Notes under the pieces: model-generated
Seen by the model: only the letters and a program-made list of their open reading frames with translations
Databases searched by the model: none
Told to the model about the DNA's origin: nothing
Position numbers and translations under genes: made by a program
Shown: positions 38,804 to 46,631 of the stretch, piece after piece
Position numbering within the stretch: position 1 is the stretch's first letter
How the letters are laid out: each line of letters begins with the position of its first letter
Assembly: GCA_050946055.1 (NCBI GenBank)
Contig: JBMNUB010000019.1
Span: forward strand, 1-46,631
DNA length: 46,631 nucleotides
DNA from: Fimadaptatus sp050946055
GTDB lineage: Bacteria > Bacillota > Clostridia > Christensenellales > Aristaeellaceae
Direction of reading: 5' to 3'

Positions 38804-39132
38804 TGCGCAAATGAGCGCGCTGATTTGAATCGCGCGGCGCGTGCGGACTTGACGAGCCATGATATGCCTGTGCGGCCGAGGTTGCGCCAGCGTGCATCGG
38901 CCTGCCGTTCGATAGGTGCGGCTTGGCGGGCGGAGCGGCGCTTTGCCGGTTTTGAGCCGCATGAGAGTTTGCCGGTCAAGCGGCGCATGTCATCTTGCCC
39001 GTCATGATGCCATGCTGCAAGCGATGTGCGCCCATGCACCTGTTCGTTCAGCGCCCGATATGACCGTACACAGCGCCGATGCATCATGCGCGGCGCTTTT
39101 CCATTTCACATCGAACCGGGAGGTATTGCAAT
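38804..39132. other. Gap with no recognisable feature
   Basis: GC-rich intergenic DNA of 330 bases. I see no coding frame with a ribosome site and no clear terminator or promoter; GGGAGG at 39118-39123 belongs to the apbE gene. Confidence 0.45.
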
Positions 39133-40143
39133 TTGAAGCGTATTATGGCGGCCATCGTCTCTATTATGCTGCTGCTCACGGGCTGCTCCGCTGCGCAAGA
39201 AGATGCGCAAAGCGCTCAGCCCCTGCGCCGGCAGGAGCTGCTCATGGATACCGTCGTGGAGCTAACCATATACGAGGGCGGCAGCGAGGCCATGCTGGAC
39301 GGCGCGTTTGCGCTATGCCGCGAATACGAAGCGCTGTTTTCGCGCACGATAGATGCGAGCGACATAAGCCGCATAAACGCCGCTCACGGCGCGCCTGTTG
39401 AGGTGTCAGATGACACCATAAGGCTACTTGACGGCGCACTCAGCTATTCGCGGCTGTCGGATGGCGCATTCGACCCCACTATTGAGCCGCTGGTGTCGCT
39501 CTGGGGCATAAGCTCGGATGCACCGCAAGTGCCGGACGGGGACGAAATACAGCGGGCGCTCGAACGCGTGGACTGGACACAGGTGCGCGTATATGAAAAC
39601 ACGGTCACTCTGCCAGATGGCATGGGGCTGGATCTGGGCGGCATCGCCAAGGGATACATAGCCGATAGGCTGCGCGAATACCTGCATCAGCAGGGCGCAA
39701 AGAGCGCCATAATAAACCTGGGCGGCAACGTGCTGACGCTGGGCAGCAAGCCCGGCGGCGTTCCCTTTACGATAGGCGCGCGCAAGCCCTTTGCCCAGAA
39801 CAAGGGCGAGATAATCGGCGCATGCCGCGTAAGCGACAAGTCCATCGTGACCAGCGGCGTATACGAGCGCTACTTTGAGCAGGACGGCAGGCTCTACCAC
39901 CACATACTGGACACCGCGACCGGCTACCCTGTGGACAACGGCGTATACAGCGTGACCATAATATCGCAAAGCTCGATGGATGGCGACGCGCTGTCCACGA
40001 TATGCCTTGCGTTGGGCAAGGAGCGCGGGCTGGAGCTGATAGAGTCGCTGGACGGCGTGGAGGCGATATACTTCATGGCGGACGGCAGCTATGCCCTGTC
40101 TAGCGGTGCCGGCGAGTACTGGCTATATCCGGACGAGCTTTAG
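39133..40143 (+). CDS. apbE: FAD:protein FMN transferase ApbE, lipoprotein
   Basis: The start is probably TTG at 39133, 9 bases after GGGAGG, giving 336 residues (LKRIMAAIVSIMLLLTGCSA). The signal peptide ends in the lipobox LLTG-C, so the enzyme is tethered outside the membrane. ApbE uses FAD to attach FMN to Thr or Ser of target proteins. Conserved segments: MDTVVELTIYEGG, AHGAPVEVSDDTIRLLDGAL, DLGGIAKGYIADRL, AIINLGGNVLTLG, the SIVTSGVYERYF and YHHILDTATGYPVD stretches, and SMDGDALSTICLALG, which contain the Mg2+ and flavin ligands. The FMN-binding lipoprotein gene starts 19 bases later and is the probable substrate. Confidence 0.92.
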   Translation: MKRIMAAIVSIMLLLTGCSAAQEDAQSAQPLRRQELLMDTVVELTIYEGGSEAMLDGAFALCREYEALFSRTIDASDISRINAAHGAPVEVSDDTIRLLDGALSYSRLSDGAFDPTIEPLVSLWGISSDAPQVPDGDEIQRALERVDWTQVRVYENTVTLPDGMGLDLGGIAKGYIADRLREYLHQQGAKSAIINLGGNVLTLGSKPGGVPFTIGARKPFAQNKGEIIGACRVSDKSIVTSGVYERYFEQDGRLYHHILDTATGYPVDNGVYSVTIISQSSMDGDALSTICLALGKERGLELIESLDGVEAIYFMADGSYALSSGAGEYWLYPDEL

Positions 40144-40162
40144 CAGACAAGGAGGAGATATC

Positions 40163-41035
40163 ATGATAAGGCGACTGGCGGCACTGCTGCTCATGCTGTG
40201 CATGGCGGCGCTTAGCGGCTGCTTCGGCGAGCCTTCCCCCACACCCACGGCTACACCCGAAACCACCGGCATTGCCGGGCAGTATGCGGCCGATCCGCAG
40301 ACAGCGCTGGCCGACGGGGCATACTTCGCCGCCTCGGACGGCTATTCCGACGGCTGGAAGGACTTCGTATCGTTCACAGTGGAGGGCGGGCGCATAGTAA
40401 ATGCCAGCTGGGATTGCCTGCCGCTTAGCGGCACGCAGCTCAAATCCACGCTGGCCGCGCAGGGCAAGTACGTCATGAAGCAGGGCGGCAAGCCATGGAA
40501 CGAACAGGCGCGCGAGTTTGCCGATGAGCTTGTGCGCAGTCAGGGACTGGCGGGCGGGCTCCAAGCCGGCAATGCAGATGCGCTGGCCGGAGTCAGCATA
40601 TCGGTGAGCGAGGCCAGCCGCCTGTTTGAGCGCGCCAAGGCGCAGGGCGCGCTGCCGCGTGGCGAGCTTCAGGATGGACTGTACTGTGCGCAGGCGCAGC
40701 AATACGGCAGCGACGGCTTTCGCGAGTCGGTGTCTGCCTATATAAGCGGCGGGCGCATAGTCTGGGTCAACTGGAATGCGGACCGGCAGGACGGCGGCAA
40801 GAGCAAGAAGGAGCTGGGCGAGGAGTACGGCATGAAGGCAAACTCCAAGATAGGCGCGGAATGGGATGCGCAGGCCATGGCGTTCGAGCGATATGTGCTG
40901 GAGCATCAGGGCGTGGACGGGCTTTCGACCGACAAAGACGGCAAGACCGACGCCATATCGGGCTGCACTATGAGCGTGAGCGGCGCAGCGGCGCTGATGG
41001 GGCAGATACTGGAGCAGGCGCGCGCAGCGATGTGA
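40163..41035 (+). CDS. Lipoprotein with two FMN-binding domains (PplA-like)
   Basis: 290 residues from ATG 40163 (AAGGAGGAG). The lipobox AALSG-C20 makes it a membrane-anchored surface lipoprotein, followed by a Pro/Thr-rich linker. Two repeats of about 115 residues follow (about 50-160 and 170-285), each with DG-Y-A, a GGRIV-W strand and a terminal flavinylation-type box: AGVSISVS in the first and SGCTMSVS in the second. The usual box is SGAT-x-T, so both differ, with Ser at the acceptor site. It resembles PplA of flavin-based extracellular electron transfer, where ApbE attaches FMN. No Ndh2, Eet or DMK genes are in the window. Confidence 0.85.
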   Translation: MIRRLAALLLMLCMAALSGCFGEPSPTPTATPETTGIAGQYAADPQTALADGAYFAASDGYSDGWKDFVSFTVEGGRIVNASWDCLPLSGTQLKSTLAAQGKYVMKQGGKPWNEQAREFADELVRSQGLAGGLQAGNADALAGVSISVSEASRLFERAKAQGALPRGELQDGLYCAQAQQYGSDGFRESVSAYISGGRIVWVNWNADRQDGGKSKKELGEEYGMKANSKIGAEWDAQAMAFERYVLEHQGVDGLSTDKDGKTDAISGCTMSVSGAAALMGQILEQARAAM

Positions 41036-41082
41036 CGCTGATATGCGCAAGGACCAGCCGCACGCACCGCGTTCCATGTAGC

Positions 41083-41106
41083 GCTGAAGCTTGCATGAGC
41101 TTCAGC
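41083..41106. terminator. Hairpin downstream of the FMN lipoprotein gene
   Basis: GCTGAAGCT (41083-41091) and AGCTTCAGC (41098-41106) form a perfect 9-bp stem with loop TGCATG, 47 bases after the stop. No strong T-run follows, so it is only a weak terminator candidate. Confidence 0.4.
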
Positions 41107-41350
41107 GGCTTATACGCACACGCATATCGCTGCGCTAAGCCGGGCAGGACTTTTCTTTTCATAGTATGGCCTGAAGCTGTGCGACCTTGGGCCGAAGCGT
41201 AATGCCGTGTTTGCGGCGCGCGCAGCGCTATGCGTTCTTATGAGTATGTGATACGCATAAGGCGCTGCATGCGCGCACTCCCCCGCTCGTTTATGCGGTG
41301 CGCAGCGATGTACTCAAATGTCCCGCACATGGCTTTGCGGGAGATGCAGC

Positions 41351-41397
41351 AATATCCGCTTCCAGCCCAGACCGGGCCGGAAGCGGATATTTGTTTT
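41351..41397. terminator. Strong hairpin terminator
   Basis: AATATCCGCTTCC (41351-41363) and GGAAGCGGATATT (41379-41391) form a perfect 13-bp stem, with more GGCC pairing in the loop and TGTTTT on the plus strand. It lies between the FMN lipoprotein gene and the convergent 48-codon gene. The rest of 41107-41350 and 41398-41447 shows no gene. Confidence 0.75.
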
Positions 41398-41447
41398 AGG
41401 TCATGCAGGCTGTGCGGAGCGTGCTTACGCGCGCATCATGCGCTGCA

Positions 41448-41594
41448 TTACAGATCGTCCGCGTCCTGAACGGGCTGTTCTCCGTCCGCCGCCGTGCCGG
41501 TGTAGCTGCCCAGCACGTCGGTGGAGTCGCGGCGCGTGCTAATGCGGCGCAGTATGTCCAGCTCAAGCTCTATGTGCTTGCGTATGTCCTCCAT
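41448..41594 (-). CDS. Small conserved-looking protein (48 aa) ending in QDADDL
   Basis: ATG 41594 follows a strong AGGAGAGGAGG site and 48 codons lead to TAA at 41448-41450. The protein is an amphipathic charged helix (MEDIRKHIELELDILRRIST) followed by DVLGSYTGTAADG and EQPVQDADDL. The GSYTG and PVQDADDL segments resemble the end of small proteins I recall from many Clostridia, although I know no function. The acidic C-terminus is striking. It stands alone on the minus strand in about 1 kb of non-coding DNA. Good ribosome site and codon use support a real gene. Confidence 0.7.
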   Translation of the reverse strand: MEDIRKHIELELDILRRISTRRDSTDVLGSYTGTAADGEQPVQDADDL

Positions 41595-42057
41595 GGCTTT
41601 GCCTCCTCTCCTGCGGCTCATAGGCCGCTGTCAGTTTGCCCGAAAGCGGAGATAAGCATGCGCGGCGCGGGCGCTGCAAGTCTATTGATAAGCTAATTGC
41701 CTGTCGATATGCACGGTCAAATGCACCGGCTGCCCGTAAGGCTCAAGCCTGCGCGCAGCCAAACGCACTGCCAGATATGCGCATATCCAAATGCACAAGA
41801 CTCTGAATGCGGCCGGCAGATTGAGTTCCACAGGCCCGCCGCACTTCCCCGGACGCGCCGCGCATCGTTAGATATTACACGTATATCGAGGCGCGTGCAG
41901 GCCGGCATATATGCAAAATGCGCCCATATGCCGCAAGGATTCAAATAAAATGACAAGTTATCAGCAACATAGTGCTATACTAAACCATGAACGTGAGCTA
42001 TAATGCACATATGGTCCGGTGAAATGCCGGCACAGTAAATTTTGCGAGGTGCTTTGC
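41595..42057. other. Gap with possible weak promoter
   Basis: I see no gene. TATAAT at 41999-42004 lies 54 bases before the methyltransferase start but has no good -35. TATACT (41975-41980) is an alternative -10. Nothing else can be named. Confidence 0.4.
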
Positions 42058-43095
42058 ATGAACTCGTTTGAACGCGTAGCCGCCGCCATGAACCATCAGC
42101 CGTTGGATCATGTGCCGGTATATCCCATACTCTGCGGCGCGACCCGCCGCCTGACCGGTGCCAGCTATCCTACATGGTCCCAGGACAGCAAGGTTTGCGC
42201 CGAGGCATTCCTAAAGAGCGCCGAGGAATTTGACATAGATTGCATAGTCACGCTGATAGACCTGTCGGTCGAGTGCGATGCATGGGGGCAGAAGATAATC
42301 TATCCCGAAAACGAAGCCGCTCATCCCGACTACTCCCAGTCGGTTATCAGCTGCATAGAGGACTATGAGAAGATAAAGAAGGTGGACTATCGCCAGAGCA
42401 AGCGCATGATGATGCACATAGACGTCGTGCGCCGCATAGCCGCCGAGAAGAAGGGCAAGATGCCCATAATAGCGTTCGTATTCGGCCCTCTTGGCACGCT
42501 GTCCATGCTGCGTGGCCAGCAGGAGATGTATATGGACCTCTACGACGACATCGACGCGGTCAAGACCGCCACCAACGAGGTCACCGAGACGCTGGCCGAG
42601 TACGTGGGCGCGCTGTGCGATGCGGGCGCGGACGCTATAATGTTCGATACGCTTTTCGCCTCCGGCTCGATAATGTCCAAGAAGATGTGGAAGGACTTGG
42701 AGGCCGAGCCCATGAAGCGGCTGGCCGAGTCCGTGCGCGCGCATGGCGGCATGGTCATGATACACAACTGCGGCCAGAAGATATACTTCGACGCGCAGAT
42801 AGAGGCCGTGCAGCCCGAGGCCATATCCTTCCTATATCCGCCGGATGACTGCGCCGACTTTGCCGAGTGCAAGAGCAAGTATGGCGACAAGACAATGCTG
42901 ATAGGTTGCGTCACCCCCGCCAACGCCGTAATAGGCAGCGACGAGGAGTGGGATGCGCAGTGCCGCGATCAGATAGACGCAATGGCGGCGGGCGGCGGCT
43001 TCATGCTGGCCACCGGCTGCGAATACCCCGCCAACGCTCCCTTCGACCGCGCAAAGCGCATGATAGAGATAGCTAAGACCCATGGCAAATACTGA
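42058..43095 (+). CDS. Uroporphyrinogen decarboxylase-family methyltransferase (MtaA/MtbA-like)
   Basis: 345 residues from ATG 42058, AGGTG upstream. The URO-D/MtaA fold: MNSFERVAAAMNHQPLDHVPVYPIL, AFVFGPLGTLSMLRG, GADAIMFDTLFASGSIMS, then MIHNCGQKIYFD (His and Cys zinc ligands), LIGCVTPANAVI, and FMLATGCEYPANAPFDRAK (Cys ligand). The HxCG and GCE boxes fit zinc-dependent corrinoid:thiol methyltransferases rather than heme biosynthesis enzymes. It probably moves a methyl group from a corrinoid protein, or demethylates a substrate; none of the corrinoid or substrate proteins is adjacent. It overlaps the CobW gene by 14 bases, so the two are translationally coupled. Confidence 0.85.
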   Translation: MNSFERVAAAMNHQPLDHVPVYPILCGATRRLTGASYPTWSQDSKVCAEAFLKSAEEFDIDCIVTLIDLSVECDAWGQKIIYPENEAAHPDYSQSVISCIEDYEKIKKVDYRQSKRMMMHIDVVRRIAAEKKGKMPIIAFVFGPLGTLSMLRGQQEMYMDLYDDIDAVKTATNEVTETLAEYVGALCDAGADAIMFDTLFASGSIMSKKMWKDLEAEPMKRLAESVRAHGGMVMIHNCGQKIYFDAQIEAVQPEAISFLYPPDDCADFAECKSKYGDKTMLIGCVTPANAVIGSDEEWDAQCRDQIDAMAAGGGFMLATGCEYPANAPFDRAKRMIEIAKTHGKY

Positions 43096-43987
43096 GATAG
43101 ACCTGATAACCGGCTTCCTGGGCGCGGGCAAGACCACGTTCATACAGCGCTATGCGCGTTTGCTTAGAGAAAGCGGCATATCCTGCGCGGTGATAGAGAA
43201 CGAGTTCGGCGAGGCGGGCGTGGACAGCGCCGAGCTCGCCGACATGGGCGTGAAGGTGCGCGAGCTGTCGGGCGGCTGCGTGTGCTGCACGCAGAAGGTA
43301 AACTTCTATAACGCCATGTGCGAGCTGGCAGGCGAGGTCGAGCGCGTTATAGTTGAGCCTTCGGGCATATTCCGCGCCGACGACTTTATTGACATGCTGG
43401 CTAGTCCCTCGCTGCGCGACAGAGCCAGGTCGGGCATGCTGCTGTGCGTGGTGTCGCCCGAGCTGCCCGAAGAGGGTTCCCCCGCCTTGGGCGTGCTACG
43501 AGACGAGCTGGCGTTTGCGGGCAGCGTTTACATAAGCCGCTGCGACAGTGCATCCGATGATGAACTGGCCCGCGCGCGGCGGCAACTCATTGAAATGGGC
43601 ATGCCCGAGGAGCGCATATTCGCCATCGAGCCAAACGCGCTGACGCTGGATGACATAATGCGCATGCGCGGCCACATACCCGCGCACCGTCGCTTCTGCG
43701 CCAGCGATGTGGCGCACATGACCGCGTTCCAGAGCACCACGCTGCGCCCCGCGCGCATATTCACTCGCGACGATGCTCAGGCGCTGCTGGCGAGCCTGCG
43801 CGACATGTGCTGCGGCCATGTGCTGCGCGCCAAGGGCAGACTGCGCGGCGAAGGCTGCAGCTGGAGCGTCAACATGACTCCCGATGCGCTCAGCGTGCGC
43901 AAGTGCGGCGCGGGCGATGCCTATCTCAATGTGATAGGCGAAGGTCTGCGCAGGCGCGAGATACGCAGACTTACGGAGGAAATCTAG
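43082..43987 (+). CDS. CobW-family GTPase/metallochaperone
   Basis: 301 residues; ATG 43082 lies inside the end of the methyltransferase gene. The P-loop is GFLGAGKTTFIQ (about 10-20), then VIENEFGEAGVD, the metal-binding GGCVCCTQKV (CxCC), and VEPSGIFRADDF. The G4-like part is altered, as in many CobW/P47K proteins. The C-terminal domain is short. CobW GTPases deliver zinc or cobalt to target proteins. With a zinc-dependent, corrinoid-type methyltransferase directly upstream, the natural target would be that enzyme, by inference. Ile is coded 14 of 18 times by ATA in this gene. Confidence 0.88.
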   Translation: MANTEIDLITGFLGAGKTTFIQRYARLLRESGISCAVIENEFGEAGVDSAELADMGVKVRELSGGCVCCTQKVNFYNAMCELAGEVERVIVEPSGIFRADDFIDMLASPSLRDRARSGMLLCVVSPELPEEGSPALGVLRDELAFAGSVYISRCDSASDDELARARRQLIEMGMPEERIFAIEPNALTLDDIMRMRGHIPAHRRFCASDVAHMTAFQSTTLRPARIFTRDDAQALLASLRDMCCGHVLRAKGRLRGEGCSWSVNMTPDALSVRKCGAGDAYLNVIGEGLRRREIRRLTEEI

Positions 43988-44025
43988 CTCCCACCAGTAA
44001 TCACGGCATTATTGCAATAATCGAA

Positions 44026-44077
44026 AACAGGCGCATTCCCGCAGATGAGTATCTTGGGGAATGCGCCTGTTCTTTCT
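44026..44077 (+). terminator. Strong terminator after the CobW gene
   Basis: AACAGGCGCATTCCC (44026-44040) and GGGAATGCGCCTGTT (44057-44071) form a perfect 15-bp stem followed by CTTTCTT, 39 bases after the stop. Confidence 0.88.
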
Positions 44078-44208
44078 TACTTATATAGCCGCGCCGGTAG
44101 CTTGAACAAACGCTTTATGCCAGCGCGCATAAACTTATCTTCAAATGCCATGAGCATAAGCGCCGCCTATTTCGCCCGGCAATGCGCGCAATCAGGCGCT
44201 TTACGACG

Positions 44209-44994
44209 CTAGCCTGAACATGCTTCGCACAGCCAGTCCGCGCCGCGCGCCATCCGCGCATGCACTTCGCTAAAGTGATTGCCATGATTCCAGTCAAAGT
44301 GTGCATTTATGCCCGCGCCGCGCAGCAGCTCATGCGCCTGCAAAGTGCATTCGCCCACTCTGCGCAGGCGCTCGCTGCGGGCGCGCGGTTCTGCATCGCC
44401 CAGCGACAGATATGCCGCGCGCACATGCAGGGCATGCCCGCTCAGGTAATCGCAAAAGCCGTCGTACCACATCGAGCCTGATATCGATGCTGCGCCATCA
44501 AAGCCATACATGCGCGTCGCGCACCAGAGCGCGCACAGCCCGGCTAGCGAATAGCCCATTATGATGCTGGCGCGCGGCACAAGCCCCGCCCCGCCCAGCA
44601 CTTCGTGCAGCGTAGGCAATGCAAGCCTCACGCGCTCAAGCGTCGCATCTGCGCCGCCTGAGAACGGCTGGCCACTGCGCAGTTCGGGCGCAGGCCATGG
44701 CGTAAGCTCGGCGTTCCAGTCGCTTACCGGCAGCGCCGCCAGCACTGCGGGCATATGCATGGCGCGGGCGATTTCGCATATCCCTGCGCCATCTTCGCCT
44801 ATCGCGATTATCAGAGGCGCGGCGCTTGGCAAGTGCGCGCCGCTTGCACACAGCACACAGCCCGCGCACTCTGCGGGCAAATGCGCTGACGATGCGCCAT
44901 GCGCGGCGCTTACTTCCTCCATCATGTGTTCAAGCTCATGCGCGCCCATGGAAGCAATGTCTGCGCGTGAGCCATCTGCACGCCGGCTGCTCAC
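44209..44994 (-). CDS. Alpha/beta hydrolase, putative esterase
   Basis: 261 residues if translation starts at GTG 44994, whose GTGA overlaps the stop of the upstream reductase gene; ATG 44949 is an alternative without a ribosome site (246 residues). The nucleophile elbow is GYSLAG in IIMGYSLAGLCALW (about residue 145), and the catalytic His is in WNHGNHFSEVHARM near the end. The order resembles esterases of the Fes/IroE and YbbA type. No signal peptide is visible, so it is likely cytoplasmic. Substrate unknown; the coupled aldo/keto reductase may act on the same compound. Confidence 0.75.
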   Translation of the reverse strand: MSSRRADGSRADIASMGAHELEHMMEEVSAAHGASSAHLPAECAGCVLCASGAHLPSAAPLIIAIGEDGAGICEIARAMHMPAVLAALPVSDWNAELTPWPAPELRSGQPFSGGADATLERVRLALPTLHEVLGGAGLVPRASIIMGYSLAGLCALWCATRMYGFDGAASISGSMWYDGFCDYLSGHALHVRAAYLSLGDAEPRARSERLRRVGECTLQAHELLRGAGINAHFDWNHGNHFSEVHARMARGADWLCEACSG

Positions 44995-45908
44995 GGCAGC
45001 TTCTTGCCCGCGGCGCGGTACAGCTCGTACCACTCCTTGCGCTCCAGCTTTATGTCGCCTGCGCGGCTCATGTCGCGCACGCGCGCGGCGTTGGTCGAGC
45101 CGACTATGGGCTGCACCTTCTGCGGCAGGCGCGTCAGCCATGCCAGCGCTATCGCCGACTTGGAGGCGCCGTACTTCTCGCCCAGCTCAGCAAGGCGCTC
45201 GTTCAGCTCGGGGTACGCGGGCGAATCGATGAAGTTGCCCTCGAAGAAGCCATACATCAGCGGCGACCAGCACTGCACGGTCACATCCTGTTCGGCGCAA
45301 TAGTCCAGCGTGCTGCCGTCGCGGTCTATGCCGGCATCGTTGTGCATGTTGGAGTTCAGCCCCGCGTCCACCATCGGGCAGTGAGCTATGCTCATCTGCA
45401 GCTGATTGACGGCCAGCTTGCGGCCGGTCGCGCGCTGCAGGCGGCGCAGCTGCGAGGGGTTCTGGTTACTCACGCCGAACGCGGCGACCTTGCCTGCGCG
45501 ATACAGCTCGTCAAACGCCGCCGCGACCTCATCCGGCTCCATCAGCGCATCGGGGCGATGCAACAGCAGCATGTCCAGCCGCTCTATGCCCAAGCGCTTG
45601 AGCGAACCCTCCGCGCTGGCGATTATGTGCTCGCGCGAGAAGTCGAACCAGCCCGTACGTATGCCGCACTTGGACTGTATCACCATGCGCGCGCGCAGGT
45701 CGGGGCGCGAGGCCAGCACGCGGCCAAACAGCGCCTCGGATTCGCCGCCGCCGTATATGTCGGCGTGGTCGAACAGGTTTATGCCGCTCTCCAGCGCGGC
45801 ATCTATCAGCGCGCTGACGTCCGCTTCGCTCATATTGGATATGCGCATGCAGCCCAGCCCTATCACAGAAGTGTCGGGCGAACCGGGCTGCCACTTTATA
45901 TATTTCAT
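44991..45908 (-). CDS. Aldo/keto reductase (YdhF-like)
   Basis: 305 residues, AGGAGG before ATG 45908. NADPH-dependent (beta/alpha)8-barrel reductase: GLGCMRISNMSEADV, FDHADIYGGGESE (catalytic Asp and Tyr), VIQSKCGIRTG (Lys), MLLLHRPDALMEPDEVA (His), AAFGVSNQNPSQLRRLQ and IVGSTNAARVRDMS (cofactor loop). The full catalytic tetrad is kept, in contrast to the iron-sulfur reductase at 25.7 kb. Closest in pattern to the YdhF group. The esterase start overlaps its stop by 4 bases. Confidence 0.9.
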   Translation of the reverse strand: MKYIKWQPGSPDTSVIGLGCMRISNMSEADVSALIDAALESGINLFDHADIYGGGESEALFGRVLASRPDLRARMVIQSKCGIRTGWFDFSREHIIASAEGSLKRLGIERLDMLLLHRPDALMEPDEVAAAFDELYRAGKVAAFGVSNQNPSQLRRLQRATGRKLAVNQLQMSIAHCPMVDAGLNSNMHNDAGIDRDGSTLDYCAEQDVTVQCWSPLMYGFFEGNFIDSPAYPELNERLAELGEKYGASKSAIALAWLTRLPQKVQPIVGSTNAARVRDMSRAGDIKLERKEWYELYRAAGKKLP

Positions 45909-46498
45909 ATTTCAAATGCCTCCTGATCAGAAATTACACCTACATATTATCACGCTTTGCTCAAAAAGTAAATGCCTGCACGCAATATCACGCGCAGGCC
46001 TTATCATTCGCTTACACAATTTTAATTTATCATACGTTTAAGAGCTAACATGGCGCTGATGAGCTTGCCCGGATGCGCACTTGCCGCTCGCTGCTGAGGG
46101 CATAGTCCCGCTTGCGCTTGTATACATATTGCCAATTATGCAGGCAGACATATGCCGCTTATGGACAGCGGCATATATCCTAGACCGATGATAACCCATC
46201 CGCCTTATAAGTTTCCGGAATCAACTCGGCCAATATGAGAATTCCTGCCTGCATTGCCTGCTGTACTTGCAAGCTGCGCATGTGCAGCCACTTGATTCAT
46301 CTTTGCCCGCAAGTTGCCATTGCGCAAATCGCGGAGCTTTTCCGTGTTTATCAAACGGGCGACTTTGCCAGCATACTGAGACATATGCCGCTTACGGACA
46401 GTGGCATCGGTCTGCGCTCTATTCGACCTGCGGACGCAAGCAGGACTTCTGCCGCTCATGAGCAATGCCAAAGGCATGCCAGCATGCAATCTGCGCGG
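45909..46498. other. Gap with two similar hairpins
   Basis: Near 45974-46000 GCCTGC and GCAGGC make a weak stem. ACATATGCCGCTTA-GGACAG-GGCAT occurs twice (46149-46175 and 46382-46408, one base different at two places); the first forms a perfect 10-bp hairpin, ATATGCCGCT with AGCGGCATAT (46150-46176). A frame at 46205-46489 on the minus strand lacks a ribosome site and is not counted as a gene. Confidence 0.45.
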
Positions 46499-46631
46499 TC
46501 ATCCCGGAAAGTGCCTGTCAAAGAAGCGCATATACTGCTGCCAGTCGTACCGGCTCAGGAAATGCACTCCCGAACGCAGATGATAGCCTATATCGCCCTC
46601 ATGCAGGCTCTCGCCCACCGATATAAACTCA
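46499..46631 (-). CDS. Partial alpha/beta hydrolase, C-terminal end
   Basis: The window cuts the gene; the last 43 residues and TGA (46499-46501) are visible. The end EGDIGYHLRSGVHFLSRYDW followed by QQYMRFFDRHFPG matches the C-terminus of esterases of the acetylxylan/glucuronoyl esterase type, where the His of GVHFLSRYDW is catalytic. Only the end is present, so the exact family is uncertain. Transcribed leftward. Confidence 0.65.
   Translation of the reverse strand, partial: EFISVGESLHEGDIGYHLRSGVHFLSRYDWQQYMRFFDRHFPG

Noticed and set aside
46205..46489. Minus-strand gene of about 94 codons
   Set aside because: No ribosome site at either possible ATG, and it contains one copy of the repeated hairpin.

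Overview
The window looks like a piece of chromosome from an anaerobic, GC-rich, Gram-positive gut bacterium of the Clostridia (Bacillota). Support: two oxygen-sensitive radical systems (a glycyl radical enzyme with its activase, and an anSME-type radical SAM protein), three Sip-type signal peptidases, lipoprotein redox genes, Gram-positive Shine-Dalgarno sites (GGAGG) before most genes, and sugar and peptide scavenging genes. A Christensenellales-type placement is a guess. The genome is GC-rich yet prefers the isoleucine codon ATA. I see no tRNA, rRNA or CRISPR array.

1-4.5 kb is the right end of a prophage: a leftward lysis-type module (PG-binding/SH3 protein and two membrane proteins), a DUF2513 gene with an in-frame amber codon, three very small leftward early genes, a divergent promoter/operator region, an XRE repressor, a solitary CRISPR-repeat-like hairpin, and a tyrosine integrase. 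4.5-8.1 kb holds a GH95 alpha-L-fucosidase and a serine hydrolase. 8.4-10.2 kb holds a His-rich LarC lacking its second domain and a DUF3795 protein.

10.3-18.2 kb (mostly minus strand) holds an M28 peptidase, an M24 proline-type peptidase, trans-4-hydroxyproline dehydratase HypD and its activase HypE, divergent from an anSME-like radical SAM gene; together these suggest use of collagen-like peptides. 18.2-26.8 kb: a transglutaminase-like protein, an Mrp/NBP35 ATPase, three adjacent signal peptidase I genes with a DUF951 gene, pyruvate kinase with a C-terminal swivel domain, and an iron-sulfur aldo/keto reductase. 26.9-34.9 kb: DUF1294, tcdA with an AlaX-type editing protein, an SNF2 helicase/PD-(D/E)XK nuclease pair, and ybaK followed by a YbaK-amidohydrolase fusion. 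35.8-38.8 kb: MATE exporter, YdcF and a SpoU rRNA methylase. 39.1-41.0 kb: ApbE plus a double FMN-binding lipoprotein, an extracytoplasmic flavin electron-transfer pair. 41.4-46.6 kb: a 48-residue small protein, a corrinoid-type methyltransferase with a CobW GTPase, an esterase with an aldo/keto reductase, and a partial hydrolase.

Two copies of a 254-bp inverted-terminal-repeat element (10284-10537 and 27586-27839, opposite orientation) were recognised; the second has a perfect 10-bp target duplication. The most unusual items are the solitary CRISPR-like repeat in the prophage, the helicase-nuclease pair, the YbaK-amidohydrolase fusion, the amber-interrupted DUF2513 gene and the 254-bp element.
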